NCBI GenBank assembly: GCA_900556345.1 | Contig: USOM01000038.1 | Location: 1-7,427 of the forward strand | DNA: 7,427 bases | Source: an uncultured Clostridium sp. | GTDB lineage: Bacteria; Bacillota; Clostridia; TANB77; CAG-508 | Direction: 5' to 3' | In this document: positions 1 to 5,445 of the stretch, piece by piece | How positions within the stretch are numbered: position 1 is the first letter of the stretch | Layout of the letters: each line of letters starts with the position of its first letter | The notes under the pieces: generated by a model | The model's database searches: none | What the model was told of the DNA's origin: nothing | The model's input: only the letters and a program-made list of their open reading frames with translations | Made by a program: the position numbers and the translations under genes

Positions 1-550
1 TTACAACAGGAGGTAAATTATTTTTTATTAACTCATAATTTATTATTAATCTTCCAGTTCTGCCATTTCCATCTTCAAATGGATGTATCCTTTCAAATTC
101 AATATGATATTTGGCAATCTTTTGAAAGATGTTTTGTTCATCATGATTATAATTATATATATAATACATCATTAGATTTGGTACTTGTTCTGGCTTTGGT
201 GGAATATGTTCGCTTCCTTGAATGAATACTTGAACAGATCTATAACCTTCTGTGTCTTTAATGTCTCTGTTTATAGTTTTATTTATTTTTTTTATAAATT
301 TTTCATTAAAATCTTCGTTATTTTGTATATTTTCAAAAACTAATTCTAATGCTTTTTTGTGATTAATTGCTTCGTAAATTTCTCTTGGCTCTTTTCCTTG
401 TATTTTAAAGCTGTTATCATTATAAAGTATAGCATATGTTTCTGCATATGTAAGTGTATTTCCTTCAATTGCATTTGAATGATATGTGCTTCTTGTAATT
501 AAATCTTCTAAATATTCTTTATTTTCTAAAATAAATTCTAAAATTTTCAT
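1..550 (-). CDS. Fic-domain protein (class II, probable AMP-transferase), C-terminus cut by window edge
   Basis: Reading the minus strand from the ATG at 550 gives 183 residues without a stop to the window edge. The core Fic motif HPFEDGNGR is at residues 156-164, followed by TGR; His156 would be the catalytic base and the acidic/GNGR part binds nucleotide phosphates and Mg. The segment VQVFIQGSEHIPPKP (about 107-121) matches the target-positioning flap before the core. SNAIEG at residues 25-30 fits the inhibitory-helix motif (S/T)xxxE(G/N); because it lies N-terminal, this is a class II Fic protein, known as a self-restrained enzyme that usually transfers AMP to hydroxyl groups of target proteins. 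A GAGGAA ribosome binding site sits a few bases before the ATG and a promoter lies just upstream. No separate antitoxin gene is visible, consistent with inhibition in cis. The target is unknown. Many class II proteins carry a DNA-binding domain after the Fic core, which would be outside the window. Confidence 0.9.
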   Translation of the reverse strand, partial: MKILEFILENKEYLEDLITRSTYHSNAIEGNTLTYAETYAILYNDNSFKIQGKEPREIYEAINHKKALELVFENIQNNEDFNEKFIKKINKTINRDIKDTEGYRSVQVFIQGSEHIPPKPEQVPNLMMYYIYNYNHDEQNIFQKIAKYHIEFERIHPFEDGNGRTGRLIINYELIKNNLPPVV

Positions 551-576
551 ATTATTCCTCGCTTTCTTGCAAGTAT

Positions 577-605
577 ATTTTAACAAATTATTTTATAAAT
601 TACAA
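577..605 (-). promoter_or_regulatory. Probable sigma-A-type promoter of the Fic gene
   Basis: On the minus strand, TTGTAA (600-605) is followed after exactly 17 bases by TAAAAT (577-582), matching 4/6 and 5/6 of the -35 and -10 consensus. The predicted start, near 570, leaves a leader of about 20 bases before the ATG at 550. It suggests the Fic gene is transcribed separately from the pilin-like gene. AT-rich sequence makes chance matches common. Confidence 0.5.
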
Positions 606-654
606 GTTCTTAAAAATATTGCCTTCTTTTTTATTTCTTCTATAATCAAATTTA

Positions 655-682
655 AGAGCTAAACTATTTCTAGTTAAGCTCT
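655..682 (-). terminator. Stem-loop with GAAA tetraloop after the pilin-like gene (weak terminator or other hairpin)
   Basis: On the minus strand the arms AGAGCTTAACTA and TAGTTTAGCTCT pair at 11 of 12 positions (one T-T mismatch) around a GAAA loop. The hairpin begins 33 bases after the stop codon of the pilin-like gene, where a terminator is expected. The downstream tail (CTTAAATTTG) is not a good U-tract, so termination would be weak on this strand. The plus-strand tail (CTTTCTTATC) is no better. An alternative role is discussed in the findings. Confidence 0.5.
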
Positions 683-715
683 CTTTCTTATCACTTTAGT
701 TTTAAGAAACTCTCT

Positions 716-1801
716 TTATTTCCATAATCCAATACGGAAACCAAACTCATCACCATAAAGACTAGTATTATATCCACTACGACTATTTGCAGGAGCTCCT
801 GAGCCAGCACGATAGCATCCTCCATTATAAACACAAGTATTAGTACTATCGTTAAATTCTAATGTCCATTCCCACATATTTCCTGCCATATCATATATGT
901 TTTGTAAATTTGTTTTCTCTGTCGCTCCTGTTGTCAATATTATAGCGTTTTTATCTGTGTTTTGTGTTTTTTTCTTACATTTTGTTACTAAATCTATTTT
1001 TTCTTCACTATTATAAGCATACCAATTTGACAATAAATTATATTGTGCAAATTTTCCTCTATTCAATTCTAACTCCGAAGTAAAATAATTCCCAACTGTT
1101 GTGCTATCTTGTGTCAAATTACTCTTTGGTGTTCCTCTTGTTTCAATATATTTTAATGCTAAATCCCATTGTATTCCAAATAGTAAACTGCTTGTACACT
1201 CTCCGTTTTCCATTTTTTCGGCTAACGATTGTGCTTCATCTCTAGTAACATAATTATAAGGAATTTTATCTTGTTTTACCACTACTTTGTCAGTTATTTC
1301 TGTATGAGATATTCTTGTTTTTTCTCCATCAATTCCAGCTTCATATCTTCCTATCCAAAATCCCTTATTTTCATATACACTCTTCAACATATTTTTATAT
1401 TCTGTAATAAATTTTGGATTTGTATCACTGAAATTTGATTTGGAATATTCACTTGTATACGCTTTCAAATCTTTTTCTATTTCAGCATATTCTTCATCTG
1501 TAAAATTCGTTATATTTATTCCTGCTGTTGAATATATTTCTGTCGTTTTCGGAACTTCTACCCAAACATATTCATTTCCACTACCATCGGTTATTACTAA
1601 ACCTACATCTATAGAATTCTCTCCATCTATCTTTGTTGGAGCAAACCCTTTCGGAATTGTTACTCCATTATATTCCGTATCTCCAGTACTCATTAAAGCT
1701 TCGGCTTGAGCTAATTTTCTTTGTTCATCTTTACTGGATATTTCCGTTTTTTCCTTAGCTTCGCTTGCTTTATTTAAAATTCCATTTTGACCTGTTAACA
1801 T
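716..1801 (-). CDS. Pilin-like protein with C-terminal FGE-sulfatase / C-type-lectin-like domain (N-terminus frameshifted)
   Basis: As read this frame gives 361 residues from an ATG at 1801, but that is not the true start: it has no ribosome binding site, and the frame continues upstream as GISIS. The real N-terminus, a prepilin signal, is in the adjacent frame at 1818-1886; removing one base at 1817 joins them into 389 residues. Residues 1-35 (LTGQNGILNKASEAKEKTE...) are the usual continuation of the pilin helix. From about residue 45 the protein resembles FGE-sulfatase-type domains: GNEYVWVEVP (75-84), GFWIGRYEAG (147-156), YDMAGNMWEWT (303-313), NGGCY (326-330) and GFRIGLW (354-360). The paired active-site cysteines of true formylglycine-generating enzymes (GGSYMCxxxYC region) are absent, so a binding rather than catalytic role is likely. 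By inference it is a secreted or surface pseudopilin. The final ~105 bases are noticeably GC-richer than the rest. It has its own promoter at 1942-1970. Confidence 0.75.
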   Translation of the reverse strand: MLTGQNGILNKASEAKEKTEISSKDEQRKLAQAEALMSTGDTEYNGVTIPKGFAPTKIDGENSIDVGLVITDGSGNEYVWVEVPKTTEIYSTAGINITNFTDEEYAEIEKDLKAYTSEYSKSNFSDTNPKFITEYKNMLKSVYENKGFWIGRYEAGIDGEKTRISHTEITDKVVVKQDKIPYNYVTRDEAQSLAEKMENGECTSSLLFGIQWDLALKYIETRGTPKSNLTQDSTTVGNYFTSELELNRGKFAQYNLLSNWYAYNSEEKIDLVTKCKKKTQNTDKNAIILTTGATEKTNLQNIYDMAGNMWEWTLEFNDSTNTCVYNGGCYRAGSGAPANSRSGYNTSLYGDEFGFRIGLWK

Positions 1802-1802
1802 A

Positions 1803-1886
1803 CTAATACTTATACCGAGCCAAAATTAAAAGCACTATTATAGTTACAACCAATGCAATAAGCGTTATACCTCTATTTTTCCTCAT
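1803..1886 (-). pseudogene. Prepilin signal segment of the pilin-like gene, separated by a one-base frameshift
   Basis: From the ATG at 1886 the minus strand encodes MRKNRG, then ITLIALVVTIIVLLILA, and then runs into a premature TAG at 1803-1805. This is a prepilin-type leader: a short basic segment, a Gly before the peptidase cleavage point, then a hydrophobic helix. The usual Glu at mature position 5 is Ala, as in many clostridial pilin-like proteins. If base 1817 is skipped, the reading continues GISISMLTGQNG directly into the downstream gene, so both pieces are clearly one ancestral reading frame. A GAAGGG sequence about 10 bases upstream can serve as ribosome binding site, though the spacing is long. 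Confidence 0.8.
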
Positions 1887-1941
1887 TTTTCCATTTCCCT
1901 TCTTCAGTATTTCGTATCTCTAGTGGATACTTTTTAATTTT

Positions 1942-1970
1942 ATTATACCATCCCAGTTGCATCAGTTCAA
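1942..1970 (-). promoter_or_regulatory. Strong sigma-A-type promoter for the pilin-like gene
   Basis: Minus strand: TTGAAC (1965-1970), a spacer of exactly 17 bases, then a perfect TATAAT (1942-1947). Transcription would begin near 1935, giving a leader of about 50 bases before the ATG at 1886. The leader contains a small inverted repeat, GTATC/GATAC, around CACTAGA. The rest of the 1971-2151 gap holds no gene that I can support. Confidence 0.8.
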
Positions 1971-2151
1971 CATCTTAAATCAAATGTAACATAAAAGAAA
2001 AATCGTTGTCATATCGGTACTTTGTACGTATTTTTATCAACTCATTATATTCGAAGCAACATTTTATATGTATTTATACTAATGCACTTTTTGTAATATT
2101 CGTTATACATATTAAACTAATTTTCTTTGATAAAAAAAATCCAAATATCGC

Positions 2152-2186
2152 AAAAAACAGTCTAAGGAAAATTCCTTAAACTGTTT
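2152..2186 (-). terminator. Rho-independent terminator of the sepF-divIVA unit, overlapping the divIVA stop
   Basis: On the minus strand AAACAGTTTAAGGAA is followed by TT and then TTCCTTAGACTGTTT, a near-perfect inverted repeat with a single G-U wobble. It runs into six T residues (ending at 2152) and a second T-run further on. The innermost pairs must open to form a loop, leaving about 13-14 bp of stem. The divIVA stop TAA (2176-2178) lies inside the left arm. Confidence 0.85.
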
Positions 2187-2640
2187 CATTATCGTTTTTA
2201 TTAATTTCTTTAATCAATTCTAATTGTGAAATCAAAAGTGATTCCATCTTAGCCTTGTAAATATCAAATTGTTTTTGAACATCTTCTAATTCTTTTTTCT
2301 TCATTAAGATTTGATTTTGTATAAAATCAACTTCTTTTTGAGATGAAGCCTTAGCATCTGTTACAATTTGGTCTGCTTTTTGTTTAGCTATATTTTTTAC
2401 TTCTTCTGCTGTAGATTGTGCCATAAGTAGTGTATTTTGAAGTGTTTCTTCAATATTTTTGTAGTGTTCTAAACTTGCATTTAATTCTTCTATTTTCTTA
2501 GATGCTTCATTTACTTCTTTTTGTTTTTTGGCAAAATCTACTCCTATTTCATCTAGAAAATCGTCTACTTCGTCTACATTGTATCCATTCATTATTTGTT
2601 TTGAGAACTTTTTGTTCTCTATGTCTAGTGGTGTAAGCAT
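2176..2640 (-). CDS. divIVA: DivIVA-family polar/septal scaffold protein
   Basis: The product has 154 residues, close to the 164 of the Bacillus subtilis protein. The N-terminus MLTPLDIENKKF...GYNVDEVDDFLDEI (1-32) is the DivIVA lipid-binding domain signature. Residues from about 35 to 147 form a continuous, highly charged coiled coil with no membrane segment. DivIVA proteins bind negatively curved membrane at septa and poles and recruit division, sporulation or wall-growth proteins; which partner applies here cannot be told. The loop that carries Phe17-Arg18 (FRGY) in B. subtilis reads MNGY here. The gene lies 18 bases after the sepF stop with a GGGGG-type ribosome binding site 8 bases before the ATG, so it is probably co-transcribed with sepF. 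It is followed by a strong terminator. Identification of the family is secure; orthology to B. subtilis DivIVA rather than a paralogue rests on the sepF neighbour. Confidence 0.93.
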   Translation of the reverse strand: MLTPLDIENKKFSKQIMNGYNVDEVDDFLDEIGVDFAKKQKEVNEASKKIEELNASLEHYKNIEETLQNTLLMAQSTAEEVKNIAKQKADQIVTDAKASSQKEVDFIQNQILMKKKELEDVQKQFDIYKAKMESLLISQLELIKEINKNDNETV

Positions 2641-2658
2641 TATTTAGTCCCCCTTTTT

Positions 2659-3129
2659 TTAGTTAATACTGTTTTTATTTAACCAAGAAACTGATAATTT
2701 ATTCTTAATTTCTTCCCTTGCCATTTCATTTGTGATTTCATAGTTTATAGGTGCTATTAAGAATATTGAATTAGATACTTTTTGTATGTGTGCATCTAAC
2801 GCATATACTCCTCCACTTATAAAGTCAACTATTCTTCTTGCAACATCTTTATTTACATATTCTAAATTTACTATTACAGATTTTTTTTCTTTTAAAAATC
2901 CACATATTTCTTCTGATTGTTCAAAGCTTGTTGGTTGTGATATAACCATTCTTATTGATTGGTTTTGTGGCATTGCAACTACCTTGCTATTTTTCTTTAT
3001 AAAACTTTTCTTTTCTTCTTCTGGTTCTTCATCATAATCATATTCATATACATCATCATTTTCTTCTTCATCTTCAGCTTGATCCATTCCAAATAAATTC
3101 CAAACTTTGCTCATTATTGCACTTGACAT
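2659..3129 (-). CDS. sepF: Cell division protein SepF
   Basis: This 156-residue protein has the SepF layout: a short amphipathic N-terminal membrane-binding helix (SKVWNLFGM, about 7-15), a very acidic linker (16-40, mostly Glu/Asp/Tyr), then the SepF core from about 58 to 137. The core includes SFEQSEEICGFLKEKKSVIV (68-87), VNLEYVNKDVARRIVDFISG (87-106) and GGVYALDAHIQKV (106-118). SepF anchors FtsZ filaments to the membrane and organises them into the division ring. The ATG at 3129 is chosen over the internal ATG at codon 6 because an AGGAGGAG ribosome binding site sits about 5 bases before it. The gene has its own promoter (3182-3210) and an upstream repeat array. The ylmE, ylmG and ylmH genes that lie around sepF in many Firmicutes are missing here, and divIVA follows directly. 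Confidence 0.95.
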   Translation of the reverse strand: MSSAIMSKVWNLFGMDQAEDEEENDDVYEYDYDEEPEEEKKSFIKKNSKVVAMPQNQSIRMVISQPTSFEQSEEICGFLKEKKSVIVNLEYVNKDVARRIVDFISGGVYALDAHIQKVSNSIFLIAPINYEITNEMAREEIKNKLSVSWLNKNSIN

Positions 3130-3181
3130 TTTATCTCCTCCTAAAACGGTTTTCGTTTCTTCTTTATTTCAACATAAATTT

Positions 3182-3210
3182 AGTATCTTACATTTTTTGT
3201 AAAAAGTCAA
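3182..3210 (-). promoter_or_regulatory. Sigma-A-type promoter for sepF-divIVA with a palindrome in its spacer
   Basis: Minus strand: TTGACT (3205-3210, 5/6 match), a spacer of exactly 17 bases, GATACT (3182-3187, 4/6 match). Transcription would start near 3175, leaving a leader of about 45 bases before the sepF ATG. The spacer holds the inverted repeat TTACA-N5-TGTAA (3188-3202), placed where a bound protein would block RNA polymerase. Confidence 0.75.
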
Positions 3211-3224
3211 TAGTTTCCAGTAAA

Positions 3225-3268
3225 TGTAATATTAATTTAATATTGTTGTAATATTTTTGTAACATTCT
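3225..3268. repeat. Four tandem 11-bp repeats upstream of the sepF promoter
   Basis: Read on the plus strand, four units follow each other without gaps: TGTAATATTAA (3225), TTTAATATTGT (3236), TGTAATATTTT (3247) and TGTAACATTCT (3258). The nine-base core TGTAATATT is exact in units 1 and 3 and has one mismatch in each of units 2 and 4. The 11-bp period is about one helical turn, so all copies face the same side of the DNA. The array fills the space between the stop codon of the HlyD-like gene and a point 14 bp above the sepF -35 box. It could be a cooperative operator, or curved AT-rich DNA acting as an UP-like element. Confidence 0.7.
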
Positions 3269-3751
3269 TATTTTTGTTCTGGATATAATAATATATTATC
3301 ATATTGTGTAATTTTTATATAACTTTTTGCATCTATTCCTAGTGATTCGAGTTCGCTATTGTCGTAGCTATCTACTACAGAATATTTATCATTTTTCTTT
3401 AGTATTTTTACTATTACTTTTTGTTCTATTCCTGCTTTTTTTCTTATAACATATTTTAGACCTTTTTCGTCCTCTAAAATTGCAGAATTAGGTACTTTTA
3501 GGCCTGAATAACTCCACCAAGTAATATTAAATGATATTTTTCTATATTGTGTTAGCTCATCTGTTAATGTTTTTAAATCAAATACAATTAAAATTTTATC
3601 ACTTTGTTGTTTTGCAACATAAGTTACTTCTGCATTTATTTCATTTCCGCTTGATAATGTTATTGTTACTTTATCTCCGACCTCAACATTTTTTGCCGCA
3701 TCACTATTTAATACAGTTGCTAGCGAACAATCAAAATTATTTATTATTTTT
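3268..3751 (-). pseudogene. C-terminal part of the HlyD-like adaptor, out of frame with its start
   Basis: Directly downstream of the frameshift, the neighbouring minus-strand frame is open for 160 codons to a TAA at 3268-3270. It begins KIINNFDCSLATVLNSDA and contains VEVGDKVTITLSSGNEI, ITWWSYSGLKVPNSAI and a C-terminus ILLYPEQK. These are beta-rich segments of the kind that form the barrel and membrane-proximal domains of HlyD/RND-type adaptors, where a VPxxAI strand is typical. It has no start codon or ribosome binding site of its own, so it is the displaced tail of the gene starting at 4519. Leaving out one A of the A5 run at 3747-3751 restores a single 416-residue protein. It is unclear whether the shift is real or a sequencing error. 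Confidence 0.85.
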
Positions 3752-4519
3752 CCGTGCTTCTTGTGATGTAGATATTATTTTCCCTGTTTTTAATCCCAAG
3801 TTTTCTAGTTTTTCCTCTGTTAGATTGCTTAAATCATTTGTTGATAATGCATCTTCTAATCCATCTACTCTGTATGATACAACTCCCGAAACAGGTGCAG
3901 TTATATATTCTGAATCTGATATTAATTGAGCCTCATATTGTTCCTTTTGTTTTGTAAGTTCTTGAATATATGCTCCACTCTGACTTAGTGCTCCTACAAT
4001 TTTTGCTTTTTTGCTGGCAAGTTCTTCTATTTCTTTTTTATATTCAGTTATTGTATGTATATCTGTTAGGTTTCTTAAATTTTGTGTCTTTTCATCTATT
4101 TGCTTTTCTAGGTTTTTTATGTCTGTTGTAGGTGTTATAACTGTTTGCTTTGCAAGTGCATCTTGTAATTTTAAATTTACTTCTTCTATTTTGGCTTTTA
4201 TTTCATCTTCTTGTCCACTACTATACCTAAAAATTGTTTGTCCTTTTGCTGCTCTTTCTCCTTCTGATACTATTGCAGTTAGCCCGTTTTTATAGTTATT
4301 TCCTTTCAACACTTGTTCTTCTCTTATTATATATCCTGTTGCTGATTCTTCTAAGGTTACAACTCCACTATTTATTGTAACTGTATCAGTTGGTTTTCTT
4401 ACTAATAAAAATATTGAATAAAAAATGTAAATTACTATAACAGCAAATATTATGTATATAATATGCCTTTTTTCAAATTTTTTATTTTTTAAATCTTCAA
4501 ATCTTATAATTTTACTCAA
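3737..4519 (-). CDS. HlyD-like membrane-anchored adaptor protein, N-terminal part (frameshifted)
   Basis: The frame gives 260 residues; the last four (KNNK) are out-of-frame sequence after the shift at 3747-3751. Seen in order: a cytoplasmic basic segment (1-18), one membrane helix (about 19-40), a first half-barrel ending in a biotinyl-lipoyl-like turn (ATGYIIREEQV...EGERAAKGQTIF, 60-97), a long coiled coil (about 103-200) and the second half-barrel (EYITAPVSGVVSYRVDG, 204-220). This is the hairpin layout of HlyD-type adaptors, which in Gram-negatives link inner-membrane pumps to the outer membrane. In a Gram-positive the partner is unclear and no transporter gene is adjacent. The start is TTG at 4519: GGAGG lies 7 bases before it, within the end of miaA, and the start overlaps the miaA TGA (TTGA), which points to translational coupling. 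Similar proteins next to sepF are, from memory, common in clostridia, hinting at an envelope or division role. Confidence 0.8.
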   Translation of the reverse strand: MSKIIRFEDLKNKKFEKRHIIYIIFAVIVIYIFYSIFLLVRKPTDTVTINSGVVTLEESATGYIIREEQVLKGNNYKNGLTAIVSEGERAAKGQTIFRYSSGQEDEIKAKIEEVNLKLQDALAKQTVITPTTDIKNLEKQIDEKTQNLRNLTDIHTITEYKKEIEELASKKAKIVGALSQSGAYIQELTKQKEQYEAQLISDSEYITAPVSGVVSYRVDGLEDALSTNDLSNLTEEKLENLGLKTGKIISTSQEARKNNK

Positions 4520-5436
4520 TTCATTACCTCCAAAATAATGTCTATATTATTTTGTGTTTCTTCTAATCCGTCTAACCATTTTAAGTTTTCAATTCTCTTA
4601 AACCACGTTATTTGTCTTTTTGCATATCTTCTTGTTTCTTGTTTTATTTTTTCTATTGCTTCTTCTAAGCTTAATTCATTATTTAAATATTCTACTATTT
4701 CTTTGTATCCTATAGCTTGCATTGCTGTAGGAAATTCTGGATATTTTTTTATTAAATTTTTTACTTCTTCTATTAGTCCTTGCTCAATCATTATGTCTAC
4801 TCTTTTGTTTATTCTTTCATATAATATTGGTCTTTCTATATTTATTCCAAATATTTTGTAATCATATTTAACTTCTTTTTTTCTTGATTCTATTTCTTGC
4901 TCTGTTTTATTTTTACCTGTTGCTTTATATATTTCTAGAATTCTTATTATTCTTTTTTTATCATTTTGACTTATTTTTCCGATTGCCTTTTCATCTATTT
5001 TTTTTGCTTCATTATATAGTTTTTCTAGTCCTTCTTGTGTTTCTGCAATATTCATTAATTCTTCTCTATATTTTTCATCTAATTTTATGTCATCATATTC
5101 TATTCCATATATTAAACTATTTGCATAAAGCCCTGTTCCTCCAACTACTATTGGTGTTTTTCCTTTTTTTAGGATTTCTTCTATTGCTTTTTCTGCTTCT
5201 TGTTTATATCTTGCAACACTAAATCTTTCTGTTGGTAAAACTTCATCTATTATATAATGTTTTATTCCTTGCATTTCTTCTTTTGTAGGCTTTGCTGAAC
5301 CTATATCCATATCTTTATATATTTGCATCGAATCACAAGATACTATTTCTCCATTTATTTTTTTAGCAAGTTCTATTGATAATGATGTTTTACCTGATGC
5401 TGTTGGCCCTACAATTACAATTACTTTTGGTTTCAT
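4516..5436 (-). CDS. miaA: tRNA dimethylallyltransferase (tRNA isopentenylpyrophosphate transferase)
   Basis: The product is a full-length MiaA of 306 residues. It transfers a dimethylallyl group from DMAPP to N6 of A37 in tRNAs that read codons starting with U, the first step toward ms2i6A. Visible motifs are the P-loop GPTASGKT (10-17), SCDSMQIYKDMDIGSAKP (33-50) with the conserved Asp35 expected to act on A37, VVGGTGLYANSLI (97-109), NDKKRIIRILEIY (158-170), AIGYKEI (241-247) and RRYAKRQITWFKR (269-281) near the C-terminus. The ATG at 5436 follows AAAGGAGAAAT, and only 9 bases separate it from the stop of the upstream membrane-protein gene; that stop codon abuts the ribosome binding site. 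The 3' end overlaps the TTG start of the HlyD-like gene. The gene therefore sits inside a polycistronic run from ftsH. No mutL or hfq neighbour is seen, unlike in many other genomes. Confidence 0.97.
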   Translation of the reverse strand: MKPKVIVIVGPTASGKTSLSIELAKKINGEIVSCDSMQIYKDMDIGSAKPTKEEMQGIKHYIIDEVLPTERFSVARYKQEAEKAIEEILKKGKTPIVVGGTGLYANSLIYGIEYDDIKLDEKYREELMNIAETQEGLEKLYNEAKKIDEKAIGKISQNDKKRIIRILEIYKATGKNKTEQEIESRKKEVKYDYKIFGINIERPILYERINKRVDIMIEQGLIEEVKNLIKKYPEFPTAMQAIGYKEIVEYLNNELSLEEAIEKIKQETRRYAKRQITWFKRIENLKWLDGLEETQNNIDIILEVMN

Positions 5437-5445
5437 ATTTCTCCT

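Noticed and set aside
1440..1709. Plus-strand open frame of 89 codons opposite the pilin-like gene
   Set aside because: It overlaps conserved FGE-type domain coding on the other strand and shows no start signals or recognisable motif.
2015..2035. GTAC-TTT-GTAC small inverted repeat in the divIVA to pilin gap
   Set aside because: Only four base pairs, and GTAC is itself a palindrome; no partner feature gives it meaning.
1887..2151. Small RNA or riboswitch in the 265-base gap
   Set aside because: Apart from the promoter and a short leader hairpin I see no conserved aptamer-like structure or second terminator.
3231..3245. AATATTA/TAATATT hairpin as a terminator of the HlyD-like gene
   Set aside because: The stem is all A-T and is better explained as part of the 11-bp tandem array; there is no T-run after it.
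3531..3929. Plus-strand open frame of 132 codons opposite the HlyD-like gene
   Set aside because: It is antisense to well-supported adaptor coding sequence in two frames, has a Leu/Phe/His-rich composition typical of reverse-complemented AT-rich genes, and lacks a ribosome binding site.
4884..5222. Plus-strand hydrophobic open frame opposite miaA
   Set aside because: The Leu/Phe-rich sequence arises from reading Lys/Glu codons of miaA in reverse; miaA motifs are unambiguous.
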